Below are positions 37,618 to 45,936 of a stretch of DNA of 64,000 nt, in pieces. Location: the NCBI RefSeq assembly GCF_000382425.1, contig NZ_KB908303.1, forward strand, positions 46,951 through 110,950. Direction: 5' to 3'. Origin of the DNA: Empedobacter brevis NBRC 14943 = ATCC 43319 (lineage in GTDB: Bacteria; Bacteroidota; Bacteroidia; Flavobacteriales; Weeksellaceae). Both the position numbers and the translations under genes were made by a program. Each line of letters begins with the position of its first letter. The stretch's first letter is position 1. The notes under the pieces are model-generated. The model was not told the origin of the DNA, made no database searches, and was given only the letters and a program-made list of their open reading frames with translations.

Positions 37618-37768
37618 AATTTAAGGGAAAGTCGATTAATAAAGAGGAATTGGAAACAGATGACCATTTGTCATCATACTTAAGTAAAATATGAGAACCC
37701 GAAAGGTCGCTTTCTGTTAGAAAGCTATTCTCATAATTGAGAAGAATAATTTCAATAATTTCTTCCAT
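37607..37768 (-). CDS. Possible 53-residue leader ORF overlapping the GNAT start
   Basis: An ATG at 37768 opens 53 codons (MEEIIEIILLNYENSFLTES...) ending in TAG 11 bases inside the GNAT gene, in another frame. It begins 36 bases after an exact -7 element (TAACTTTG, 37811-37804). It could be a small coupled gene or a leader ORF, or simply an untranslated leader. It contains no arginine codon, which argues against an arginine-attenuation peptide. No family recognised. Confidence 0.3.
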   Translation of the reverse strand: MEEIIEIILLNYENSFLTESDLSGSHILLKYDDKWSSVSNSSLLIDFPLNYVC

Positions 37769-37803
37769 TAATCAACAAGATATTCAGTTATTATACTGAG
37801 ATG

Positions 37804-37826
37804 CAAAGTTAAATATTATATTTTTG
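37804..37826. promoter_or_regulatory. Back-to-back divergent promoters for GNAT and argB
   Basis: Two exact TANNTTTG elements face away from each other with 7 bases between them: TAACTTTG on the minus strand (37811-37804) and TATTTTTG on the plus strand (37819-37826). A single bound regulator could control both arms. A weak ARG-box-like string lies at 37852-37869, touching the argB ATG. Confidence 0.55.
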
Positions 37827-37868
37827 TATCACCAAAAAAAAGCAAACAAAATTTACATATTTATTAAA

Positions 37869-38636
37869 ATGTTGAAAATTATAAAAATAGGAGGAGGAAT
37901 TATTGATGATGAACAGGAACTAGAACAATTTCTACACACCTTTACTGAAATTAAAGGACCAAAGATTTTAGTACATGGAGGAGGAAAAGGTGCTTCTAAA
38001 ATGTTAAATCAATTAAACATTGAACCTAAAATGGTAGAAGGACGTCGTATTACAGACCAATCAACCTTAAATGTTGTTACAGGTTTGTATGCAGGTAATC
38101 TGAACAAATCTATTGTTTCCAAATTACAAGAATTTGGTTGTAATGCTTTAGGCTTATCCGGCGCTGATGGAAATGCAATCAAAGGTTCTAAACGTCCTGT
38201 GAAAAAAATTGATTATGGCTTTGTAGGAGACCTGAATGATGAAAGTGTAAACAAAGAACTCTTTCAGTTATTAATCAATAATAATATGACACCTGTTGTA
38301 TGTGCCATCACCCATGATGGAAAAGGTCAACTGCTAAACACAAATGCTGATACCATTGCCTCTACACTAGCTGTTGCAATGTCGAAACAAAACGAAGTAG
38401 AGTTAAATTTCTGTTTCGATAAAATAGGTGTACTTCGTGATGTAAATGATGACTCAACATTAATTCCAAAAATTAACGAAACTTTATATTTGCAGTTAAA
38501 AGAAGAAGGTGTAATTTTCGAAGGAATGATTCCGAAATTAGACAATTCATTCAAAGTAATCAATGCGGGTGTAAAAAATGTATGTTTAGTGCACGCGCGC
38601 AACATTAACTCAGAGATTAAAACCATTTTATGTTAG
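37869..38636 (+). CDS. argB: N-acetylglutamate kinase
   Basis: The start at 37869 (MLKIIKIGGGIIDDEQ) gives 255 residues. A longer frame would start inside the promoter element and is rejected. Amino-acid kinase fold: IKIGGG at the N-terminus, ILVHGGGKGASKML, VEGRRITDQSTLNVV, GLSGADGNAIKG and LLNTNADTIASTLAVAM. It phosphorylates N-acyl-glutamate using ATP. Its last 7 bases overlap argE, giving coupled translation. Confidence 0.95.
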   Translation: MLKIIKIGGGIIDDEQELEQFLHTFTEIKGPKILVHGGGKGASKMLNQLNIEPKMVEGRRITDQSTLNVVTGLYAGNLNKSIVSKLQEFGCNALGLSGADGNAIKGSKRPVKKIDYGFVGDLNDESVNKELFQLLINNNMTPVVCAITHDGKGQLLNTNADTIASTLAVAMSKQNEVELNFCFDKIGVLRDVNDDSTLIPKINETLYLQLKEEGVIFEGMIPKLDNSFKVINAGVKNVCLVHARNINSEIKTILC

Positions 38637-39697
38637 AATTAGCTGTTCTCAAAAAGAAAGCTGTCGATTTATTGTGTCAACTAATCGAAACCCAATCTTT
38701 TTCTAGCGAAGAAGATAAAACAGCCGACATTATTTTCAAATTTTTAACTGATCATGGTGCTACGGCTCACCGTCAGGATAACAATGTCTGGAGTATTCAT
38801 CCAAATTTTGATGCGAACAAAAAAACGATTTTATTAAACTCCCATCACGATACTGTAAAGTTTGGTTCTTCTTGGACTTATGATCCGTTAAAAGCGACAA
38901 TAGAAGGAGATAAATTAGTCGGATTAGGCAGCAATGATGCAGGAGCATCTGCGGTTAGTTTATTGGCTGCTTATATCAATTTTCTGAATGAGGATTTACC
39001 TTATAATTTAATCGTTGCTATAACAGCTGAGGAAGAAAGCTCTGGTCAATTAAATGTCGCAAGCATCTTACCAAATTTACCAAAAATAGATTTGGGAATT
39101 GTAGGAGAACCTACACAAATGGATATGGCAATTGCTGAACGTGGTTTGGTTGTAATGGATATTACAGTAAAAGGAAAGACCGGACATGCAGCACGTAACG
39201 AAGGTGTAAATGCGATTTATGAAGCGATTGAAGTTATGAATTGGTTGAGAACATATCAATTTGAACGAGTTTCAGATATGTTAGGCCCGGTTAAAATGAC
39301 TGTCACTCAAATTGAAGCTGGAAAGCAACACAATGTTGTTCCGGATGAATGTCGCTTAGTTGTTGACTGCCGGGTGAATGAATTGTATTCTAATCAAGAG
39401 GTCGTTGATATTGTTGCCAGTTGTTTACCAAAAGCTGAGGTAAAAGCTCGTTCCTTACGTTTAAATTCATCTCGTATTTCAGAGAATCATCCAATTGTAC
39501 AAAAAGGAATTGAATTAGGCTGCATGACTTATGGTTCGCCAACGATGTCTGATCAGGCTATGATGAACTTCGAAACTGTAAAAATGGGACCTGGAGATTC
39601 TGCTCGTTCACACACACCTGATGAATATATTTATTTATCAGAAATAGAGCACGGCATTGAACGTTACACAAGTTTATTAAAAGATTTTACATTTTAA
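38630..39697 (+). CDS. argE: N-acylornithine/citrulline deacylase, M20 family
   Basis: The 355-residue M20 zinc peptidase has metal ligands in LLNSHHDTV (His-Asp), GSNDAGASAVSLLAA (Asp) and ITAEEESSGQ (catalytic Glu plus ligand). IVGEPTQMDMAIAERGL and the dimerisation-domain GKTGHAARNEG follow. By position beside argB it should remove the acyl group at the end of the acylated branch. In several Bacteroidota the substrate is N-acyl-citrulline; which one applies here is not decidable. Confidence 0.92.
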   Translation: MLELAVLKKKAVDLLCQLIETQSFSSEEDKTADIIFKFLTDHGATAHRQDNNVWSIHPNFDANKKTILLNSHHDTVKFGSSWTYDPLKATIEGDKLVGLGSNDAGASAVSLLAAYINFLNEDLPYNLIVAITAEEESSGQLNVASILPNLPKIDLGIVGEPTQMDMAIAERGLVVMDITVKGKTGHAARNEGVNAIYEAIEVMNWLRTYQFERVSDMLGPVKMTVTQIEAGKQHNVVPDECRLVVDCRVNELYSNQEVVDIVASCLPKAEVKARSLRLNSSRISENHPIVQKGIELGCMTYGSPTMSDQAMMNFETVKMGPGDSARSHTPDEYIYLSEIEHGIERYTSLLKDFTF

Positions 39698-39716
39698 AGT
39701 AAACAGAATATTATAT

Positions 39717-39749
39717 AAAAAATGCTTCAAACAGTTTGAAGCATTTTTT
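39717..39749 (+). terminator. Terminator of argBE
   Basis: A 15-bp perfect stem (AAAAAATGCTTCAAA, loop CAG, mirrored arm) ends in a T run 20 bases after the argE stop. Confidence 0.85.
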
Positions 39750-39772
39750 ATTGTCTATTTATTACTGGAAAT

Positions 39773-39804
39773 AAAAAAGAGGCTAAATTATTAGCCTCTT
39801 TTTT
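39773..39804 (-). terminator. Terminator of tonB operon
   Basis: The stem GAGGCTAA-atta-TTAGCCTC (39779-39798) is flanked by A and T runs and ends the exbB-exbD-exbD-tonB operon on the minus strand. Confidence 0.85.
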
Positions 39805-39823
39805 TCTATGGTGAAATTAAGTT

Positions 39824-40774
39824 TTACTCAATTTGCATTTTAACTGGAATGTTGAAATTCAACTTCGCAGCACGACCATCTTCTGTTTGTGCAGGTTTGA
39901 TCGTTTTTCCTCTTCTTTGTTGACGTTGTGTAATACGCTCTAAAGCTTTTCTAGCTTCAGGACCTAACTTCGCGTCACCCATTGGAGAAATTCCTACAAT
40001 TCGACCTTCCGTATCAATTTGGAAAGTTAGCTTAGCTGATACAACACCTGTTCCCTGACCTGCTTGATCATTCGCAAAATCTTGTAACTCGTCTTGTAAA
40101 TCAGCAGATAATTTTTTCGATAAACAATCAGTTGCAGCTTGTTTACCTTTTGCAGCTTCTTTCTCACATCCCGGATACACCGCCATAATAGCAGCTGTAC
40201 GTGCCGTTACTGTTGCAGGAGCAGCTGGTTTATCACCTTTATCCTCCGTTTTAGGAGTTTGAGTTGTATTTTTAGGAGCTTCTGGGTTTAAATTAACCGG
40301 ACCTCCACCAGTTTGTCCTGACGATTCTTTCCCTTCACGTTTTTCAAAAGATAAATCTTTACCAACCAACTCTTCTTTAGGAGGAATAGTTTCCTCTTTC
40401 TTTGGCTGTTCTTTTGGTTCAGGCATTACAAATTTTTCTTGTGCCGTTTCCTCTTGATAATGATTTTCTTGTTGTTCTGGTTCCGGTTCTGGTTCTGGCT
40501 CAACTACTTCTTCCTCTTTTGGAGGTTCAGGCATATTTAAATCCTCTAGTTGAACATCTACCACAACATCTTTATTCTCTTTACTTTCAAATAATCCAGT
40601 TCCTGATGCATAAACTGCAAAAGCAATAATTGCAATGATGATTAACCCGCGTAAGAATGCTTTAGCCAGAGTACTCTTTTCAGACATTCTCATGTCATAA
40701 GCTCCGTACGCTTTATTTCTACCTTCAAATACAATCTCGTCTAAGGATTTTAGTTGTTTGTTATTCTCTGACAT
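39824..40774 (-). CDS. tonB: TonB family energy transducer
   Basis: The 316-residue protein has the Bacteroidota TonB N-terminus (SLDEIVFEGRNKAYGAYDMRM), one membrane helix (about residues 40-60) and a periplasmic Glu/Pro-rich spacer (PEPEPEPE near residue 95). The C-terminal TonB domain (about residues 198-316) contains VYPGCEKEAAKGKQAA, LTFQIDTEGRIVGISPMGD and the end strand LNFNIPVKMQIE. It spans the periplasm to energise TonB-dependent receptors. Last gene of the operon. Confidence 0.92.
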   Translation of the reverse strand: MSENNKQLKSLDEIVFEGRNKAYGAYDMRMSEKSTLAKAFLRGLIIIAIIAFAVYASGTGLFESKENKDVVVDVQLEDLNMPEPPKEEEVVEPEPEPEPEQQENHYQEETAQEKFVMPEPKEQPKKEETIPPKEELVGKDLSFEKREGKESSGQTGGGPVNLNPEAPKNTTQTPKTEDKGDKPAAPATVTARTAAIMAVYPGCEKEAAKGKQAATDCLSKKLSADLQDELQDFANDQAGQGTGVVSAKLTFQIDTEGRIVGISPMGDAKLGPEARKALERITQRQQRRGKTIKPAQTEDGRAAKLNFNIPVKMQIE

Positions 40775-40806
40775 TTGAATTCTTTTAAATTTAACAAATA
40801 AACTAA

Positions 40807-41340
40807 TTATTTACCTACTTTTTCATCGTACACCTTTTGCTCTTCAGGTGTTACTTGAACGATACCGTATCGAGTAGACTTCGTAATCTCCATTTCATCT
40901 AACACATTTACTAAATTATCATAAGATGCTTCATCCATCGGTTTGATAATCACTGTAAACTTCTCTTTATCACTTGCTCTTGATGCTGCAGTCGTAATAA
41001 CTTTACGAATCCCTTCAGCAGAGTAATCAGTTTCATTTAAGTTACCGGCATTTAATTTACCAGCCTCTTGTTGATACCAAAATAACTTGTTATCCTTCGC
41101 TACTAAAACAGTAACAGAATTTTCAATTTTAACTTCTGTTGGAGGAACAACATTTTCAGGAATCTTTGGAGGCATATTCAAGTTCATTACATTTGGTTTG
41201 ATCGAAGTCGCTGCAAACATAAAGAAAGTAATTAATAAGAAACCTAAATCAACCAAAGGAGCCATATCGACTGTCGTCGAATTCTTTTTGGAACGGACTT
41301 TTTTTCCGTCGCCAGTATCTTGACTTTGTATTTGCGCCAT
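40807..41340 (-). CDS. exbD: ExbD/TolR family biopolymer transporter (second copy)
   Basis: The 177-residue protein has a single N-terminal membrane helix with the proton-carrying Asp in VDMAPLVDLGFLLITFFMFA (near residue 32). A periplasmic domain of about 120 residues follows, ending with the VVKP-like strand FTVIIKPMDEASYDNLVNVLDEM. It works with ExbB and TonB. The two adjacent ExbD genes probably form a heteromeric stator. Confidence 0.92.
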   Translation of the reverse strand: MAQIQSQDTGDGKKVRSKKNSTTVDMAPLVDLGFLLITFFMFAATSIKPNVMNLNMPPKIPENVVPPTEVKIENSVTVLVAKDNKLFWYQQEAGKLNAGNLNETDYSAEGIRKVITTAASRASDKEKFTVIIKPMDEASYDNLVNVLDEMEITKSTRYGIVQVTPEEQKVYDEKVGK

Positions 41341-41359
41341 TTATTTAATTTCTTAATAA

Positions 41360-41950
41360 TTATTCTTGAGATGTAATTAACTGGAACTTATTCATGTTCT
41401 TTTCTTGTAACTGATGGATCAACGTTTTGAATTGTTTGTATTCAGATTGTTTATCCCCTTTAATTGCCAAGAAAATATCTGGGTTCACTTCTTTTGCTTC
41501 AAATACCCAATCAATCAATTCTTGATTTTTATTCGGTATCGTATCTAATGGAATACCAGGATGATATTTTTGTTGTTTATCAGCAGGCTGATTCAAATAA
41601 TTTCTCATCTCATTCATTGGTACACCAAATTCCACTATGCTTTTGAATGCATTCTTTTCAGCATCTGTAAACTTCACTCCGTACTTTTCACCCATTCTCT
41701 CTAATGCAGGAATACGATCTTTTTCTTCTAATCCGAATAAGAATTTTCCTTTATCATCGATTTTAATAATCATCATGTTTTCTGATGCCATTTTTTGGTT
41801 CGAAACAGATGTTGGTGTAACTACTGGAACAACTTCAGGTTCTCTAAAGTTAGATGTCAAAATAAAGAAAGTTAACAAAAGCCAAGCCATGTCAGACATA
41901 GCTGTTAAGTCCATTGAAGGACCCCTTCTTTTTGGTTTTACTCTTGCCAT
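41360..41950 (-). CDS. exbD: ExbD/TolR family biopolymer transporter (first copy)
   Basis: The 196-residue protein has a membrane helix with the conserved Asp in MDLTAMSDMAWLLLTFFIL. The periplasmic part is longer than in its neighbour, with an insert around KQQKYHPGIPLDTIPNKNQ before the conserved DIFLAIKGDKQSEYKQFKTLI. The two ExbD proteins differ enough to be separate subunits rather than a recent duplicate. It is the second gene of the operon, 89 bases after exbB. Confidence 0.9.
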   Translation of the reverse strand: MARVKPKRRGPSMDLTAMSDMAWLLLTFFILTSNFREPEVVPVVTPTSVSNQKMASENMMIIKIDDKGKFLFGLEEKDRIPALERMGEKYGVKFTDAEKNAFKSIVEFGVPMNEMRNYLNQPADKQQKYHPGIPLDTIPNKNQELIDWVFEAKEVNPDIFLAIKGDKQSEYKQFKTLIHQLQEKNMNKFQLITSQE

Positions 41951-42039
41951 TTTCTCTGTATTATTAATTAATATTCTAAATTATTTATTGATTTGATTTT
42001 GCCCTTATACTGTTATTCTAAGGCTTTCGTCAACGAATA

Positions 42040-42852
42040 TTAATTGTGAGCAGAGAAAGATTGTTGGATACTCATTCCTACTTCATCAATTTTGAACGTT
42101 AAATCGTCAATTTTAGAAGTTAAGAAAGCATACATAATAATAGCGAATGCAGATGCACCAATACCCATACCTGTATTAATTAAGGCTTCGGCAATACCTA
42201 CAGATAATTGAGCTGCGTCTGGAGATCCTCCTCCTTCTCCTAATGCGAAGAATGCTTTAATCATCCCGATTACAGTACCCATTAAGGCGATTAACGTACC
42301 TACAGATGCAATTGTAGAGATGATTGTCATATTTTTCTCTAATGTAGGCATCTCTAAAGTTGTAGCCTCTTCTAATGTTTTACCTAACTGAGCTAATTTT
42401 TGCTCTTTATTTAAAGTTGTGTCGTTTTCTAAAGCTTTGTAAGTAGTTAAACCTTCTTTTACTACATTACCAATAGCTCCTTTTTGTTTGTCACATAATT
42501 CGATTGCTTTGCTGATTTCGTTTTTGTTCAATAAAGCACGAACCTCGTTCACAAATTTTTCAGCCGAACCTGTACCTTTTGCTTTGTTTAAAGCAATAAT
42601 ACGGTCAATTGAGAAAACGATTACCATAAAGAAGAATGAAATCAAAAATGGAATGATCACCCCCCCTTTATAAATAATTCCCAAGAAATTTAATGGGTGA
42701 CCTTTTGCTGAATCTCCACCTTCAAAATTACTTGCTTGTCCAAATAAACCATAGAAAACTCCCATTGCTAAAGCAATTAAAATGATCATAGTAATCACAG
42801 GGTTAAGACCTCCCTTTTTAGTTTTAGCTGGTACTGTTACATTCTTTTCCAT
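42040..42852 (-). CDS. exbB: MotA/TolQ/ExbB proton channel protein
   Basis: The 270-residue protein has three or four membrane helices. The family block IISTIASVGTLIALMGTVIGMIKAFFALGE and the following GIAEALINTGMGIGASAFAIIMYAFL contain the Thr residues that line the channel. It starts with a Lys-rich cytoplasmic segment. First gene of the operon; it drives ExbD/TonB with the proton gradient. Confidence 0.93.
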   Translation of the reverse strand: MEKNVTVPAKTKKGGLNPVITMIILIALAMGVFYGLFGQASNFEGGDSAKGHPLNFLGIIYKGGVIIPFLISFFFMVIVFSIDRIIALNKAKGTGSAEKFVNEVRALLNKNEISKAIELCDKQKGAIGNVVKEGLTTYKALENDTTLNKEQKLAQLGKTLEEATTLEMPTLEKNMTIISTIASVGTLIALMGTVIGMIKAFFALGEGGGSPDAAQLSVGIAEALINTGMGIGASAFAIIMYAFLTSKIDDLTFKIDEVGMSIQQSFSAHN

Positions 42853-43172
42853 TTACTAATTCTTTTAAATATTATGATTTTTATTAATGTGGGTGTAAAT
42901 TAAGTGAAAATTTTTTAATTCTTCTAAATTTTTTATGTTGTTATGTCATTAAATTTTAATTTCGTTCGAAATCAATACTGTTTTTTACCGAATTGATAAT
43001 TTAATTAATCAAAACAGTGCAAAATAGATAAACAACCTTTTAATTTTGAATAACTTTAACTTTCACAAAAATTAACCTATCGCAAATTTATTCAATAATT
43101 ATACATATTTATATTTTTTTTTAAGAATTAAATTATTATTTTGACTTTTGCACTTCAATATTATCAAGTACT
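42853..43172. other. 320-base AT-rich divergent intergenic region, exbB/topB
   Basis: No gene or stable hairpin is seen. On the plus strand GACTTTTG (43143-43150, 7 of 8 matches to TANNTTTG) is a likely topB promoter, 22 bases before its ATG. On the minus strand TAAATTTG (43090-43083) is an exact -7 match, which would give exbB a leader of over 200 bases. Confidence 0.4.
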
Positions 43173-45314
43173 ATGAAAGTTTGTATCGCTGAAAAGCCAA
43201 GTGTTGCCAAAGATATCGCCAAAGTAATCGGGGCCAATCAAAAGAATGATGGCTATTACGAGGGAAATGGCTATCAGGTTACATGGACTTTCGGTCATTT
43301 ATGTACCTTAAAAGAACCACAAGACTATACACCTGAGTGGAAAAGTTGGGATCTCAATTATTTACCTATGATTCCCTCTAGTTTTGGAATTAAACTAATT
43401 GAAGATAAAGGCGTTTCGAAACAATTTAAAATTATCGAACAGCTTGTAACAAATGATCAGGTTGAAGAAATTATTAACTGTGGTGATGCCGGCCAGGAGG
43501 GAGAATTAATTCAACGTTGGGTTTTGCTAAAAGCAAGAGCAAAAGCACCAATGAAACGTCTTTGGATTTCATCTTTAACAGAAGAAGCTATTAAAGATGG
43601 GTTCGAAAATTTAAAGGAGGGAGATAAATATTTCAATTTATTTTCGGCAGGCCAAGCACGAGCGATTGGCGACTGGTTATTAGGCATGAATGCCACACGC
43701 TTATTTACTAAAAAATTTGCACCTCCCAAAACTGTCCTTTCTATTGGGCGTGTACAAACTCCTACTCTCGCAATGATTGTACAACGTCAAAAAGAGATCA
43801 ATGCTTTTGTAGTAGAAGAATATTGGGAATTAAAAACAATTTTCAAAGAAGTTGAATTCAATGCAACAATTCCTCGTTTAAAATCTGAAGAGAAAGCAAA
43901 ACAAGGGTTAGATTTTATTAAAGACAGAACATTTGAAATCATTGATTTCGAAGTCAAAGAAGGACGTGAAAAAAATCCACGTTTATTTGATTTGACTGCT
44001 TTACAAGTAGAAGCCAATAAAAAATATGCATTTTCGGCAGAGAATACATTAAAATACATTCAAAGTCTTTACGAGAAAAAATTTGTGACGTATCCTCGTG
44101 TAGATACGACCTATTTATCAGAAGATATTCACCCAAAAGTTCCCGGAATTTTAGATAAATTAACTGCTTATCAAAATTTGGTTGCACCATTAATGACACA
44201 ACCAATTCCAATGTCAAAAGCAGTTTTTGACAACACTAAAGTAACTGATCACCATGCGATTATTCCAACAGAAATCTTTCCCCAGGGATTATCGAATGAA
44301 GAAAAACGTATTTACGATTTAGTCGCTCGACGTTTTATTGCTGTTTTTTATCCTGAATGTAAAGTTGCCAATACAACCGTCGAAGGAAAAGTAGAAAACA
44401 CTGGTAAAGACGGACTACTTTCTGCGATTTATTTTAAAGCTACGGGAAAACAAATTCTCGAAATGGGTTGGCGTGAAGTGTATGCAAAAGATAAAAAGGA
44501 CGAGGAAAAAGACGAGGAAAAAATAATGCCTATTTTCGAAATTGGAGAAAAAGGCCCTCATGAACCTTTTATTCACAAAGGGAAAACAACTCCTCCAAAA
44601 CATTACACTGAAGCAACTTTATTACGCGGAATGGAAACGGCGGGAAGACAAGTTGATGATGAAGAAATGCGTGAATTAATGAAAGAGAACGGAATTGGTC
44701 GTCCTTCTACACGTGCAAATATCATCGAAACATTGTTTCGAAGAAAATACATCGAGAAGAAAAAACGCAATATTATTGCGACACAAACCGGTATTGATTT
44801 GATTGATACCATTCAAGACGAATTGCTGAAATCTCCTGAATTAACAGGTGTTTGGGAACGAAAACTACGTTTGATTGAAAAAGGTGAATATGAATTAGAG
44901 CAATTCAAACAAGAATTAATCGAAATGGTTTCTAAATTAACTTTCGATGTAAAAAACAGTTACTTTAGACCGATTGCCTCACATCAAACTTCTGTTCAAA
45001 CAATAGAAAAACCGAAGAAAGAACGTAAACCAAAAGAAGAAATCAACCTAGAAGATGCAACTTGTCCCAAATGCAAAACACATCTATTAGTGAAAGGGAA
45101 AGCAGCTTATGGTTGTGCTAATTTTAAAGAATGTGGATTTAAAATCCCATTCGAATTCATGGGTAAAAAATTAACGGACAAACAAATTTTAGATTTACTT
45201 ACCAAACAAAAAACAGGTAAAATGGCAGGTTTGATCAATCCTGAAAATGGAGAAAAAATGACAGGAAAAGCAATCCTTGGAATGAATTTCGATTTGGAAT
45301 TTGAAAAAATGTAA
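43173..45314 (+). CDS. topB: DNA topoisomerase III
   Basis: The 713-residue type IA topoisomerase begins with the Toprim domain (MKVCIAEKPSVAKDIAKVIG; acidic cluster CGDAGQEGELIQRW). The active-site Tyr lies in KFVTYPRVDTTYLSEDI near residue 310. The plain MKVCIAEKPSVAKDIA start and YTPEWKSW region mark TopB rather than TopA. A C-terminal four-Cys zinc finger (CPKCKTHLLV...CANFKECGF) is present. It decatenates single-stranded or hemicatenated DNA. Confidence 0.95.
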   Translation: MKVCIAEKPSVAKDIAKVIGANQKNDGYYEGNGYQVTWTFGHLCTLKEPQDYTPEWKSWDLNYLPMIPSSFGIKLIEDKGVSKQFKIIEQLVTNDQVEEIINCGDAGQEGELIQRWVLLKARAKAPMKRLWISSLTEEAIKDGFENLKEGDKYFNLFSAGQARAIGDWLLGMNATRLFTKKFAPPKTVLSIGRVQTPTLAMIVQRQKEINAFVVEEYWELKTIFKEVEFNATIPRLKSEEKAKQGLDFIKDRTFEIIDFEVKEGREKNPRLFDLTALQVEANKKYAFSAENTLKYIQSLYEKKFVTYPRVDTTYLSEDIHPKVPGILDKLTAYQNLVAPLMTQPIPMSKAVFDNTKVTDHHAIIPTEIFPQGLSNEEKRIYDLVARRFIAVFYPECKVANTTVEGKVENTGKDGLLSAIYFKATGKQILEMGWREVYAKDKKDEEKDEEKIMPIFEIGEKGPHEPFIHKGKTTPPKHYTEATLLRGMETAGRQVDDEEMRELMKENGIGRPSTRANIIETLFRRKYIEKKKRNIIATQTGIDLIDTIQDELLKSPELTGVWERKLRLIEKGEYELEQFKQELIEMVSKLTFDVKNSYFRPIASHQTSVQTIEKPKKERKPKEEINLEDATCPKCKTHLLVKGKAAYGCANFKECGFKIPFEFMGKKLTDKQILDLLTKQKTGKMAGLINPENGEKMTGKAILGMNFDLEFEKM

Positions 45315-45330
45315 AAAAATATTCTTCATA

Positions 45331-45385
45331 AAATATTATAAAAAAGTCGAAGCTCAAGTGGAGCTTCGACTTTTTTATAATATTT
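45331..45385. terminator. Exceptionally long hairpin after topB
   Basis: Two 25-base arms (45331-45355 and 45361-45385) are perfectly complementary around a 5-base AAGTG loop. The core is GTCGAAGCTC with A and T runs in the arms, so it works as a terminator in both directions for topB and the convergent gene at 45468. Confidence 0.85.
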
Positions 45386-45467
45386 ATCTAAATAATTGTT
45401 GTTATATGTTTTTCTGAACATTTACCTTATCAGTTTATGCAAAACTAAATTTAGTTTATTAACTAAT

Positions 45468-45932
45468 TTAATCCCTAAAAAACCAAATTGCTCCTCCAGC
45501 AAAAACAGCAACTGATAATAATATTAGAAAAATATTGCTAGTTGCTAAATCTCCTCTAATATGATTTTCTTCAATTAATTGCTTATTATTCATTTTCATT
45601 GAAATAATTCGTTTAGCATTATTATTTTGAATATTTATCAATTTTATTAATACTGAATCTTTTAAATAGTGTGTTGAATCTATGAAATTATGACCAAAAA
45701 AAGATAAATCATCGTCATAAAATATATAATTACGATTTACAAACTGATAATATTTCACTTGGTGTTTACCTTCCCTATAATAATCCACTAAAATCGAATC
45801 ATCTACATATACAGAAACTTCTTGCACATTAGATAGTTCTTTTTCGTTGTTTGTTTTCTTGTTGTATCCTATCATAAATAGGAAAATACTTACGATCATT
45901 ACGAAAATCAAGTTTCTTATTTTCTCTAACAT
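45468..45932 (-). CDS. Small membrane protein of unknown function
   Basis: The 154-residue protein has an N-terminal hydrophobic segment (about residues 7-22), a ~100-residue polar domain rich in Asn/Asp/Tyr, and a C-terminal membrane helix (about residues 133-152). No known domain. It begins 4 bases after the WYL regulator stop on the same strand, so the two are almost certainly co-transcribed. It may be a target or partner of that regulator. Confidence 0.6.
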   Translation of the reverse strand: MLEKIRNLIFVMIVSIFLFMIGYNKKTNNEKELSNVQEVSVYVDDSILVDYYREGKHQVKYYQFVNRNYIFYDDDLSFFGHNFIDSTHYLKDSVLIKLINIQNNNAKRIISMKMNNKQLIEENHIRGDLATSNIFLILLSVAVFAGGAIWFFRD

Positions 45933-45936
45933 ATTA

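Noticed and set aside
45331..45385. Terminal inverted repeats of an insertion sequence
   Set aside because: The arms are only 5 bases apart and no transposase lies near; it is a terminator hairpin.
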